This document shows positions 1 through 7,639 of a DNA stretch of 14,094 nucleotides, piece by piece. The DNA is taken from contig JBDKTJ010000013.1 in NCBI GenBank assembly GCA_039698075.1, forward strand, positions 1 through 14,094, given 5' to 3'. Origin of the DNA: JAJFVC01 sp039698075. GTDB lineage: Bacteria; Planctomycetota; Planctomycetia; Pirellulales; Thermoguttaceae. Numbering within the stretch: position 1 is the stretch's first letter; the number at the start of each line of letters is the position of its first letter. The notes beneath the pieces are model-generated. The model worked only from the letters and a program-made list of their open reading frames with translations. It was not told where the DNA came from and made no database searches. The position numbers and the translations under genes are program-made.

Positions 1-131
1 ATTTGCTGCTCAGCGGCGAGCACTCCGTGACGCAGGCGGCCAAGGAAGTGGGGTTCGTGGACGTCTTCTACTTCAGCCGGCTTTTCAAGAAGCTGACCGG
101 CTACAATCCGTCCTATTTTCGTAACCAATAA
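1..131 (+). CDS. AraC-family transcriptional regulator, C-terminal end (partial)
   Basis: Only the last 42 codons are present; the gene enters from the left edge. The translated piece contains AAKEVGFVDVFYFSRLFKK followed by a Gly-Tyr-Asn-Pro-Ser-Tyr-Phe-Arg ending. This is the second helix-turn-helix of the AraC/XylS DNA-binding domain and its characteristic G-x-x-P-x-x-[YF]-R signature. The stop is TAA at 129-131. AraC proteins usually bind a small effector, often a sugar, in an N-terminal domain that is not visible here. The gene is co-directional with the transporter and catabolic genes that follow, so it is a natural candidate for their regulator; that link is inference. Family assignment is secure, but the ligand cannot be read. 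Confidence 0.9.
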   Translation, partial: LLLSGEHSVTQAAKEVGFVDVFYFSRLFKKLTGYNPSYFRNQ

Positions 132-141
132 CCCAGCGGCA

Positions 142-157
142 CCCCCCCCAAAAAAAA
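142..157. repeat. Homopolymer pair: eight C followed by eight A
   Basis: Eight cytosines (142-149) run directly into eight adenines (150-157), 11 bases after the stop of the AraC-type gene. The tract lies in the 187-bp spacer before the symporter gene, which otherwise shows no convincing terminator or promoter. Such tracts are prone to slippage in replication and to sequencing error. No coding frame crosses it. Confidence 0.85.
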
Positions 158-318
158 GATCCTCCGGCGGCTTCGCGGCCCTCGCAGATGGATTGTGCAA
201 AAATGTGGTTTTTTGTCTATGGCAAGGCTCGTCGTTTGGATGATACTGAAAGGATGCACGTTGCAGTGATCACCGTGGTTTATGACCGCGGCGCGGACGA
301 CTCCCCGAGACGGTGCTC

Positions 319-2034
319 ATGAATCCTTCGCAAACGCTTCAATGGCTCGATTACGTCGCCATCGGCGGCTATATGGCCACGCTGGCCGTGTTGGGGCTGG
401 TCATGGGGCGGCTGGTCCGAGACGTCGGCGCGTATTTCAAAGCCGGCGGGACGTTGCCCTGGCAGGCGGCGGCCGTGAGCAACTTCACGGCGATGCTCAG
501 CACGTTCATGTTCGTCGCCTACGCCGGCATCGCGTATGAGTACGGCCTCGTCGCCGTGACGATATTTTGGTGCACCGTTCCCCCGGCGTTGTTCGCGGCC
601 GCGATCATAGGGCAACGTTGGCGGCGCGCCCGAGTGATGACGCCCGTCGAGTATCTTGAAACGCGGTTCAACGTGCCGGTGCATCAGTTTCTGAGCTGGT
701 GCGGCATGGGGTTCCGGGTGCTCGACAACATGGTGCGGCTCTATGCGATGGCCGTGTTCATGTCGGCCGCCACGCCGCTGCCGATCGAGGTGTCGATTCT
801 CGTGGCCGGCGCGGTCATTTTGATATGCACGGTGTCGGGAGGACTCTGGTCCGTCGTGCTGATCGACGTCGTGCAGTTCGTCATCTTGATCTTGGCCACC
901 GTGGTCATGCTGCCGTTGGTGCTTCAGGCCTGCGGCGGGCTGGGCTCTCTGATGCACGCGCTGCCCGAACATTTCAGCTTCTTTCAAGGTCCGAAAGGCG
1001 CCCCGCTCTTCTTGCTGGCCTATTACACGATGGTGCTGATCAAGTACAACGGCAACTGGTCGTTCATCCAGCGGTTTTACAGCGTTCGGGACGAGGCGGC
1101 CGGTCGGAAGATGGCGATCACCATGGCGGTGTTGTTCTTCGTGACGCCGTTCTTCTTCCTGCTGCCGGCGGTGGCCGCCAAAGTGATCGTTCCCGATCTG
1201 GCGAATCCCGAACAGGCCTATGCGGTGGTGGCGATGCGCGTGTTGCCGCACGGCATCACGGGCCTGCTGCTGGCGGCGATGCTGGCTTCGACGATGTCGT
1301 GCGTTGCGGCCGAGTTCAACGTGACCGCCAGCGTGTTTACCCAGGACGTGTATCGCCGGCTGTTGCGGCGCTCGGCCTCGTCGCGAGAATTGATGTGGGC
1401 GGCCCGCGTCGCAACGTTTGTGATCGGCAGCCTGGTGATTTTCGGCGCGTTGTTCATGGGCCGCTTCGGCGGCGCGTTCAACGCGAACATGATTCTGACC
1501 GGGCTGGCCATCCCGCTGTCGGTGCCGTTGGTGTTGGGCATCTTGTTGCATCGCGCCCGACCTTGGGGCGCGCTGGCCGCCGTGTTGGTCGGAGTGCCTA
1601 CGGGAATCGTGCTCAATCTGTACTCCGGAGTGTCCTGGCCGGTGGCGACGCTGACGGTCGTTGTGGTGTCGATCGGCGCGATGCTGATTTCGGGGCTGGC
1701 GCCCAGCCGCGACGCCGCCTATCGCCAGCGCGTCGAGGCGTTCTTTGCAAAGCTGGCCACGCCGATTGCGAAGTCCGAGAAGCCGGAAATCGCTCCGGCG
1801 TTTCGTCGCGCCTTGACGAGCATTTTCGTCGCGGCGTTTTTGTGCACGGGCCTGTTGTTTATCGTGATGAGTCTTCCTTCGATCGGGCGGTTGAGCGGCT
1901 CGTTGGCGCTGGTCGCCGGCGGAATCTCGCTCGGATTGGCGTTTGTCATTCGCCGACTGGGCGGATGCCGGGAGCAGGCTGCCGCGGCGACGGGCGTTGC
2001 GCCGCAACGAGCCGATTCGCAGGAGACCGTGTGA
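319..2034 (+). CDS. Sodium:solute symporter (SSS family)
   Basis: A 571-residue polytopic inner-membrane protein with about 13 hydrophobic segments. SSS proteins import sugars, sugar acids or other small solutes with sodium. Visible hallmarks are the YFKAGGTLPW stretch near residue 38 that precedes the second helix, a TPVEYLETRFN motif after the third, an N-W-x-x-x-Q-R-F segment near residue 250, and residues 319-334 (AAMLASTMSCVAAEFN). That last segment corresponds to the helix with the Ser/Thr residues of the second sodium site. I prefer ATG 319, with GAGACGG at 307-313 as a modest ribosome site; GTG 313 in the same frame is possible. It is the first complete gene after the AraC-type regulator and precedes lyase and dehydrogenase genes, which suggests a uronate or oligouronide substrate (inference). 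Alginate-oligosaccharide importers ToaA-C of Vibrio belong to this family. Confidence 0.93.
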   Translation: MNPSQTLQWLDYVAIGGYMATLAVLGLVMGRLVRDVGAYFKAGGTLPWQAAAVSNFTAMLSTFMFVAYAGIAYEYGLVAVTIFWCTVPPALFAAAIIGQRWRRARVMTPVEYLETRFNVPVHQFLSWCGMGFRVLDNMVRLYAMAVFMSAATPLPIEVSILVAGAVILICTVSGGLWSVVLIDVVQFVILILATVVMLPLVLQACGGLGSLMHALPEHFSFFQGPKGAPLFLLAYYTMVLIKYNGNWSFIQRFYSVRDEAAGRKMAITMAVLFFVTPFFFLLPAVAAKVIVPDLANPEQAYAVVAMRVLPHGITGLLLAAMLASTMSCVAAEFNVTASVFTQDVYRRLLRRSASSRELMWAARVATFVIGSLVIFGALFMGRFGGAFNANMILTGLAIPLSVPLVLGILLHRARPWGALAAVLVGVPTGIVLNLYSGVSWPVATLTVVVVSIGAMLISGLAPSRDAAYRQRVEAFFAKLATPIAKSEKPEIAPAFRRALTSIFVAAFLCTGLLFIVMSLPSIGRLSGSLALVAGGISLGLAFVIRRLGGCREQAAAATGVAPQRADSQETV

Positions 2035-2113
2035 CGGGCAAGAACGGAGTTTTGTCCTTGTGGGGAATATGGGAACACGAATGAGATCTTCGAACAAATC
2101 AAGGCTGTGAGCT

Positions 2114-2812
2114 ATGGGCGACAACGGAAAAAGCAATATTGCGGTGGACGGCCGTTATCCAATCTCGGTCGCCGACATGCGGCGTCGATATTTGAAGCTG
2201 TTCACCGGCGCCGTCAACGACGTGTTGCGTTTCAATTACGCAATCCACGCCAGTTCGCTGCCGGTGAACTTCAAGCCGCTTCGAGAGAACATGATGCTGG
2301 CCGGCCAGGCGTTTACGGTCAAAGGCGGACCGGACGTCACCACGGACGGCGAGTTCGAGATGCGGGCCAAAATGCTCGAGGCGATCCACGAAGATTCGGT
2401 CGTCGTGTGGGACTGCTCCGGCGACACCGTGACCGCCCAGTGGGGCGAAGTGATGACCATGGCCGCGATGCGCTCCGGTTGCCGGGGCGCGGTGGTCAAC
2501 GGCATCCGCGACACCCGGGCCATCTTGCGGCAAGAGTTCCCGATCTTCCACGATTACCGCACCAGCACCGGCATGTTGGGCCGTTTCCGCATGTACTATT
2601 ATCAAAAGCCGATCGTCATGGGCGAGGTCACGGTGCAGCCCGGCGACTGGATCTTCGGCGACATCGACGGCATCCTTGCCATCCCGGCGAAGATCGCGTA
2701 CAACGTGCTCGTGGCCGCCGAACAGATCGTTTTCAAGGAAGTGGAGATCAAGCATTGGATCGAGGATGGGCTGCGGCCCACCGAAGTCGTCGCCCGCGGC
2801 GGCTATTTCTGA
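2114..2812 (+). CDS. RraA-family protein, probable class II pyruvate aldolase-like enzyme
   Basis: A 232-residue protein of the RraA / dimethylmenaquinone-methyltransferase-like fold, close to the family's usual 160-240 residues. The diagnostic segment is present: G111-E112, an Ala/Met-rich helix, then G125-A-V-V-N-G-I-R132-D133. In characterised HMG/CHA aldolases the Arg and Asp of this motif bind pyruvate and the divalent metal. A second conserved segment, P176-G-D-x-x-x-G-D-I-D-G186, is also intact. Members either cleave 4-hydroxy-2-oxoacids to pyruvate or, as E. coli RraA, bind RNase E. The operon-like setting with an importer, a lyase and a KduD-like enzyme favours an aldolase acting on a keto-deoxy sugar acid (inference). 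Start ATG 2114 has AAGG at 2101-2104. It follows the symporter by 79 nt. The old methyltransferase label is not supported. Confidence 0.88.
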   Translation: MGDNGKSNIAVDGRYPISVADMRRRYLKLFTGAVNDVLRFNYAIHASSLPVNFKPLRENMMLAGQAFTVKGGPDVTTDGEFEMRAKMLEAIHEDSVVVWDCSGDTVTAQWGEVMTMAAMRSGCRGAVVNGIRDTRAILRQEFPIFHDYRTSTGMLGRFRMYYYQKPIVMGEVTVQPGDWIFGDIDGILAIPAKIAYNVLVAAEQIVFKEVEIKHWIEDGLRPTEVVARGGYF

Positions 2813-2853
2813 TGCGTCGTCGGTCGCCTCCAAGACCGTGTCCCAAGAACCCA

Positions 2854-2903
2854 TGGAACCGTTCCGAAAGCGAGCCTGAAGCAAGTTTTTGGGTTCGGTT
2901 CCA
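2854..2903. repeat. Inverted repeat upstream of the heparinase-like gene
   Basis: TGGAACCG at 2854-2861 and its perfect complement CGGTTCCA at 2896-2903 flank 34 bases in the 100-bp gap between the RraA-family and lyase genes. There is no T run at a position suiting a terminator. It could fold in mRNA or be a protein site; no function can be assigned. The arm ends 9 nt before the lyase start codon. Confidence 0.5.
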
Positions 2904-2912
2904 AAAATCGCT

Positions 2913-4994
2913 ATGAGTTTGTTTCTTACCAAGGATGAACGTCGGGCCGTGCTCGACGCGCGGGCGGGCGGAGACCTGAGCGTCCACCGGTTTTGGACTG
3001 CGCTGATGCGCCGCGTCGATCGGCGGGCCTCGTCACCCGGTTTGGTCGGACAAGGCGACACCGCCGCCTGGTGGCATTTGGCCGCCGAATACGTCACCGA
3101 TGCGGCCATGGCCTACGCGCTGCAGCCGACCGAACAACGCGCGGCGTGGCTGCGCGACGTGACGTTGAGCATCGCACGGCGGCCTGTCTCCGATTGGGTG
3201 GGGCCTTTCTACCGCGACCATGCCGTTCAGCCTCCGCAAGGCCATCTGGAAACGGCGCATCTGTGTTGGGCCGTGGCCGTCGCGCTGGATTTGGCAACCG
3301 ACGTTTTTTCAGGGACCGAGCGAGACGAACTGCGAACGACGCTTTCGGAAAAAGGAATCGTCCTGTGCCGTCGCTGGCTGGAACGGAACAACCATTTGGC
3401 CAACTGGCGGTCCGTGCTCACCTCGGGCGTGGCGGTCGCCGCGGCCGTGCTGGGCGATTTTGAAAGCTTGCGCTACGCGGCCCAACAGACGCACTTTTGC
3501 GCCCAAGCCTTTCAGCCCGACGGATCGTATGCCGAGTCGTTGCAGTACGCCAACTATCTGGCCAATGCCATGATGATGGCGTCCGAGGCCGTCCATCGCG
3601 CGGCGCCGGAAGTCTGCGCGGCGGGTCCGGAGGTGAACGCGAAGAGCATGTTTTGGATCGCCGCCAGCATGTTGTACGCCACTCCGCTCGACGGCTGGGG
3701 CGCCGAGCCGCGCGCCCGAGCGGTGAACTTCAACGATTCCGGCGCGATCTACCGTCCGTCGGCCGACGTCGTGTTGCAGGTGGCCGCGCGCTGCCGCGAG
3801 ACATTTCCTCGGGAAGCCGGGCTGGCGCGATGGTTGTTCGACACGTTTTACCTGCCCGTTCCGTCGCAAGAACCGCACGATCTGGCCACGTTCGGCATGC
3901 GCAACGATTGGGGATTTCTCACGCTGCCGCTGTTGGTGCGCGCGGCGAAAGCCATTTCGCCCGCCGAGGCTGGACTGCCGCTGGCCGCCGGATTCGACAA
4001 CGGCAATATTTTGATCCGCGACGCCTGGGACGGACGCACGGTGTTGGCTGTCCAGGGCGGATCGGGACCGCTTTGCGGACCGGGCCATTTGCACGGCGAT
4101 CGCAACAGTTTTGTTCTGGCCCACAATCGTCAACGGCTGTTGGTCGATCCGGGGCATAGCTGCTATCGCAATCTGATTCATGGGTTGGAGAGTTCGTCGC
4201 AAACGCACAACACGTGCACGTTCCTGGTTCAGCAGGATGTTTTGGGGTTGCAGGAGGACCTGGCCAAAGCGGCGCTGCTGGAGCAGTCGAACGTGCCGGT
4301 CCGGCGATTGATCGTCGACGGAACGGTGGCGCCGCCGGCCTCGCCGAGAGGACGCCGCTTGCTGCTGGAGCGTTGCGGAGGGGTGACCGCCGTGGCCTCG
4401 GAGGCCGGTTCGTTGTACGGGCGGCCGATTGATGAGTTCACGCGGATTTGGCTTCAGTGCGGTCCGCACGTGTTGCTGGTCGTCGATCGGATTCGCGCGT
4501 CGCAGCCGGTGACGACCATGTGGAATTGGCTGTTCAACCATCGCGACGCCGGATCGGACCTTTCGACGCCGGACTCGCGCACGATCGTGCTTCGCCGCGG
4601 GCTGGCCGGCCTAAAGGCGTTTCATCTGGCCGATGGGCGGCTTCACGGACCGACCTACGCCTACGTGCACGACGCGTATCATCCCGAGCCCGATCAGCTT
4701 GGCGAAGGTCGTCCGGGCAGCGGCATGTTGTATCGCTGGATCGAGCCCGAGTCGCGGGCGTTTCGCGTCGCGGTGCACGCCTTCGCCATGGACGACTACG
4801 GCGAAATCGACGCATGGTCGGCGACGGCCCACGGCGGCGACGTTGAGATTCACCGCGGTCCGATCGGCTGGCGACTGACCGTTTCGAGCAAAAATCCTTT
4901 CGAGATGATCCTGCGATGTTCGTCGGAGCATGGCGTCTGGCGGTTGCGGGAACGAGACGAACGTTTTTCCTTTGAAGCCATCGAGGAGTCCTAG
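2913..4994 (+). CDS. Heparinase II/III-family polysaccharide lyase, cytoplasmic
   Basis: A 693-residue protein with the two-part layout of heparinase II, alginate oligo-lyases (PL15, PL17) and relatives. The first ~330 residues form a helical toroid and the second half a beta-rich heparinase II/III domain. Matching the known catalytic residues of those enzymes are N160-H161 (in N-N-H-L-A-N-W), Y212 (after D-G-S-Y-x-E-S-L-Q), and the G391-H-L-H394-G-D-R-N-S-F segment followed by L-L-V-D-P-G-H. H432-N-T is the usual turn after the metal-site loop. The expected reaction is beta-elimination on a uronic-acid glycoside, giving an unsaturated uronate. No signal peptide is visible, so it should act inside the cell on imported material. 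ATG 2913 is chosen over an in-frame TTG at 2889; no clear ribosome site precedes it. The exact substrate cannot be told; the PL subfamily is unassigned. Confidence 0.87.
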   Translation: MSLFLTKDERRAVLDARAGGDLSVHRFWTALMRRVDRRASSPGLVGQGDTAAWWHLAAEYVTDAAMAYALQPTEQRAAWLRDVTLSIARRPVSDWVGPFYRDHAVQPPQGHLETAHLCWAVAVALDLATDVFSGTERDELRTTLSEKGIVLCRRWLERNNHLANWRSVLTSGVAVAAAVLGDFESLRYAAQQTHFCAQAFQPDGSYAESLQYANYLANAMMMASEAVHRAAPEVCAAGPEVNAKSMFWIAASMLYATPLDGWGAEPRARAVNFNDSGAIYRPSADVVLQVAARCRETFPREAGLARWLFDTFYLPVPSQEPHDLATFGMRNDWGFLTLPLLVRAAKAISPAEAGLPLAAGFDNGNILIRDAWDGRTVLAVQGGSGPLCGPGHLHGDRNSFVLAHNRQRLLVDPGHSCYRNLIHGLESSSQTHNTCTFLVQQDVLGLQEDLAKAALLEQSNVPVRRLIVDGTVAPPASPRGRRLLLERCGGVTAVASEAGSLYGRPIDEFTRIWLQCGPHVLLVVDRIRASQPVTTMWNWLFNHRDAGSDLSTPDSRTIVLRRGLAGLKAFHLADGRLHGPTYAYVHDAYHPEPDQLGEGRPGSGMLYRWIEPESRAFRVAVHAFAMDDYGEIDAWSATAHGGDVEIHRGPIGWRLTVSSKNPFEMILRCSSEHGVWRLRERDERFSFEAIEES

Positions 4995-4998
4995 CGAC

Positions 4999-6183
4999 AT
5001 GACCCACGTTTCCTGCGTTCCATGCGAAACGCCCGGCTATCGCCGCATCAAAAAGGTTTCGCTCAAGTATGTCGAGGCGATGAAAGTCGGCGACCGACCT
5101 GGCTGTTATCGCAAAGAGCCGGGCGGCGACGAGAGTTTTTACGGGTCCTACCACGCCTTGCACGTCCTCGACCTGTTCAACGAGCTGGCCCCGATCTCCT
5201 CCGACAAGCTCGACGTGTGGGCCGAGCGGTTTTTTGACAACCAGTCGAAGCAAGGTTTTTTTACTGCGGATGCCGCGGTGCGCAAGAAGCCGTTGGACGT
5301 CGCCGACATGGAGCCTTACTGGCATTTTACGCGAGGCAACCTCTGGTCGTTGCGGCTGTTGAACCGAAAGCCGCCCTATCCGCTCGAATTCCTCGAACCG
5401 CTGCTGGAGCCCCGCGAGCTTTATCGCTGGGTCAAACACTACGATTGGAAAAATCCGTGGGCGGCGGCCAATCAGGTGTTGGCCGGGGCGACGGCGTTGT
5501 TTGCGGCACGCGATTGGTTCGGCGCGGCGAACGTCGACTGGACGATGGAGCAGGGCATGTATCCCGCGCTCGAAGAGTTGCTGGACGAGCGGACGGGATA
5601 TTGGGGGACGCAGTTCGGCGCGAGCCCGATCGACGGATTGTTCGGGGCGATTCACGTCACGCCGATCTATTTCGCGCAAGGCTGGCCGTTGCGGGCCGCC
5701 GATCGCAACGTCGATTCGACGCTGGGTTGCCAGCGCGACGACGGATCGTTTTGGCCGGGCGGGTCGGATTGCCCCGATTTCGACGGCGCGTACATGATGG
5801 CCAACCTGGCTGAACTGACCGACTATCGACGAGAAGACCTGAACGCGGCGGCCCGCCGTTATCTGGACCACGCCCTGCAACATGAAGATCCGAACGGCGT
5901 CGGCTGGCTGCTGCACCGCCGCGACAGCAAACCGTCGGATTGGCGTCCGCGTCCGCACTGGATCTGGAAGCCCGGCGCCGAACAGGTCGTCGCCGAATAT
6001 CGCGACGAGGACCCGAACCGAACGCATATCATGCTCGGCACGTGGTTTTATCCGCTTTCGATCGCGCTGGTCGCGCACATGCTCGGCGACACGGGCTACG
6101 AGGGACCGTATCGGCTCAACCCCATGTCGCTGCACCAGTGCAATGTGTTTTCCTTCAATCCTCCAACGGAGACTGTTTCATGA
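4999..6183 (+). CDS. Unknown protein, probable all-helical (alpha/alpha) toroid
   Basis: A 394-residue soluble protein with no signal peptide and no family I can name with confidence. It is rich in Trp, Tyr and Phe spaced along amphipathic helices, as in alpha/alpha-toroids such as prenyltransferase/squalene-cyclase-like proteins and several glycoside hydrolase and lyase families. Candidate active-cleft segments are G49-S-Y-H52, N-P-W-A-A-A-N-Q near residues 154-161, G200-Y-W-G-T204, and D247-D-G-S-F-W-P-G-G255, soon followed by D260-F-D-G-A-Y265; the dense Asp/Trp pattern is what sugar-cleaving toroids often show. Start ATG 4999 has GAGGAG at 4983-4988. It begins 4 nt after the lyase gene and overlaps the next gene by 4 nt, so it is surely co-translated with them. 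A role on the same oligosaccharide is inferred; the reaction is unknown. Confidence 0.75.
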   Translation: MTHVSCVPCETPGYRRIKKVSLKYVEAMKVGDRPGCYRKEPGGDESFYGSYHALHVLDLFNELAPISSDKLDVWAERFFDNQSKQGFFTADAAVRKKPLDVADMEPYWHFTRGNLWSLRLLNRKPPYPLEFLEPLLEPRELYRWVKHYDWKNPWAAANQVLAGATALFAARDWFGAANVDWTMEQGMYPALEELLDERTGYWGTQFGASPIDGLFGAIHVTPIYFAQGWPLRAADRNVDSTLGCQRDDGSFWPGGSDCPDFDGAYMMANLAELTDYRREDLNAAARRYLDHALQHEDPNGVGWLLHRRDSKPSDWRPRPHWIWKPGAEQVVAEYRDEDPNRTHIMLGTWFYPLSIALVAHMLGDTGYEGPYRLNPMSLHQCNVFSFNPPTETVS

Positions 6184-6569
6184 CGACTTGCATCATCGGC
6201 GTCGACCATCCGGCCGTGGCCGCAGAAAATGTGGACGCGCTGGCCGATTGGTACTGCGACGTTTTAGGATACGAAAAAGTGTTTCGGCACGACAAACCGG
6301 TGTGGATCCTTCGCGCCGCGGACGGCACGATGTTGGAGATCATGCCGCGCGACAAAACCGAGCGGCCCCAGCGCACCACCTGGACGCCGGGCTGGTCGCA
6401 CGTGGCGATGCGCACCGGCGATCTCCAAGCGGCTATGCAGTATTTGGAGAGCAAGGGCGTGAAATGGACCGGCGACGTGTTTACGGCCGTCGGCGGCGGA
6501 CGCGGTCGCAATTTCTGTGATCTGGACGGCAACATGCTTCAAGTGATCGAGCGGGTCGCCAACGCCTGA
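6180..6569 (+). CDS. VOC (glyoxalase/bleomycin-resistance fold) protein
   Basis: A 129-residue protein, the normal size for a single-chain two-module VOC protein. The first module runs from H10 (V-D-H-P-A-V) to E53 (M-L-E-I-M-P). The second runs from H74 (W-S-H-V-A-M) to the D114-L-D-G-N-M-L-Q121-V end. H10, E53 and H74 sit where three of the four metal ligands lie in glyoxalase I-type enzymes. The fourth position, normally Glu in D-x-D-G-N-x-x-E, is Gln121. VOC enzymes do isomerisations, epimerisations and ring openings through a metal-bound enediolate. Its start codon overlaps the stop of the preceding gene (ATGA, 6180-6183), which implies coupled translation. In this operon a ketose/aldose isomerisation or lactone step on the unsaturated sugar acid would fit, but that is inference only. 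Confidence 0.88.
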   Translation: MTTCIIGVDHPAVAAENVDALADWYCDVLGYEKVFRHDKPVWILRAADGTMLEIMPRDKTERPQRTTWTPGWSHVAMRTGDLQAAMQYLESKGVKWTGDVFTAVGGGRGRNFCDLDGNMLQVIERVANA

Positions 6570-6606
6570 CGCCCCCCGGCTCGAGGAAATCAAGGGATTC
6601 GATATC

Positions 6607-7635
6607 ATGTCAATGCAAGCGGCGTTTTATGTGGGCAACAAAACCTTTCGCGTCGGCGACGCCGAACCGGTGAAGCCCGGGCCGGGCGAGGCTCGGCTGC
6701 GGATCGCCTACTGCGGCGTCTGCGGAACCGACGTGCACATCTATCATGGCCAAATGGACCGCCGCGTGCACATCCCGCAGGTGATCGGCCACGAAACGTC
6801 CGGCGAGATCGTCGAACTCGGCCCGGGCGTGACGGGCTTTCAGGTCGGCGATCGCGTCGCCGTGCGGCCTTTGCAACCCGGCGAACCATCGCCGATCGAC
6901 AACGGTTGTTCGCACATCGGCCAGAACTTGAAGTTTTTGGGCATCGACACGCCCGGCGCTATGCAAGAGTCGTGGACCGTCCCGGCGTACACGCTGCATC
7001 GGCTGCCGGCGTCGGTTTCGATGCAGGACGGAGCGGTGGTCGAACCGGTCGCGGTCGCCTGCCACGACGTACGTCTGAGCGGACTCCGCGAGGGCGAGCA
7101 GGTCGTGATTATCGGCGGCGGGCCGATCGGGTTGCTGATCGCCATGGTGGCCCGGCATAAGGGCGGGCGGGTGTTGATCGCCGAAACCAATCCGCAGCGC
7201 ATCGCCCTGGCCCGCGAGTTGGGCTTCGAGACCGTCGATCCGATCCACAACGATCTGCCGGCCGCGGTCGCCGCGTTCACCAACCAGGCGATGGCCGATG
7301 TCGTGTTTGAAGTGTCGGGCAGCGCCGCCGGCGCGGCCGTCATGACGCAACTGCCCCGCGTTCGCGGACGCATCGTCCTGGTGGCGATCCACTCGGAGCC
7401 GAAGCCGGTCGAGTTGTTCCGCTTCTTCTGGCGCGAGTTGAAGATGATCGGCGTTCGCGTGTACGAGCCCGAGGATTTCGACGAGGCGATCCGTCTGTTG
7501 GGCGAAAAGGCCCTGCCGCTGGATCGGTTCATTACGTTGGTCGCTCCGCTGGCCGACATCCAAAAGGTGTTCGAGACGATTGATCGCAATCCGGCGGGCA
7601 TGAAATATTTGCTGCAATGCACAGATGGGAGATGA
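6607..7635 (+). CDS. Zinc-type medium-chain alcohol/polyol dehydrogenase
   Basis: A 342-residue cytoplasmic NAD(P)-dependent dehydrogenase of the threonine/sorbitol/L-idonate dehydrogenase branch. The catalytic zinc residues are visible: C39 in C-G-V-C-G-T-D, H62-E63 in I-G-H-E-T, and E146 in V-V-E-P-V-A-V-A-C-H. The Rossmann loop is G170-G-G-P-I-G175 and the acidic residue after the second strand is E193, which favours NAD over NADP. The lobe that usually carries four structural-zinc cysteines (about 90-110) has a single Cys, C101, so the structural zinc is probably missing. ATG 6607 has AAGGGA at 6592-6597. It lies 37 nt after the VOC gene and 4 nt before the kduD-like gene. A sugar-acid alcohol is the likely substrate given its neighbours; the specific one cannot be read. 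Confidence 0.9.
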   Translation: MSMQAAFYVGNKTFRVGDAEPVKPGPGEARLRIAYCGVCGTDVHIYHGQMDRRVHIPQVIGHETSGEIVELGPGVTGFQVGDRVAVRPLQPGEPSPIDNGCSHIGQNLKFLGIDTPGAMQESWTVPAYTLHRLPASVSMQDGAVVEPVAVACHDVRLSGLREGEQVVIIGGGPIGLLIAMVARHKGGRVLIAETNPQRIALARELGFETVDPIHNDLPAAVAAFTNQAMADVVFEVSGSAAGAAVMTQLPRVRGRIVLVAIHSEPKPVELFRFFWRELKMIGVRVYEPEDFDEAIRLLGEKALPLDRFITLVAPLADIQKVFETIDRNPAGMKYLLQCTDGR

Positions 7636-7639
7636 ACGA

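Noticed and set aside
213..247. TTGTCT and GATACT as a promoter for the symporter gene
   Set aside because: The 23-nt spacing is too long for a sigma-70 promoter, and no alternative -35 fits GATACT.
280..2136. Long open frame on the - strand (618 codons) opposite the symporter gene
   Set aside because: The product is rich in Arg, His and Gln without any domain, and the + strand frame is a clear SSS transporter. GC-rich third positions keep antisense frames open.
3309..6135. Long - strand open frames opposite the lyase and toroid genes
   Set aside because: Low-complexity Arg/Gln/His composition with no motifs; they mirror real genes on the + strand.
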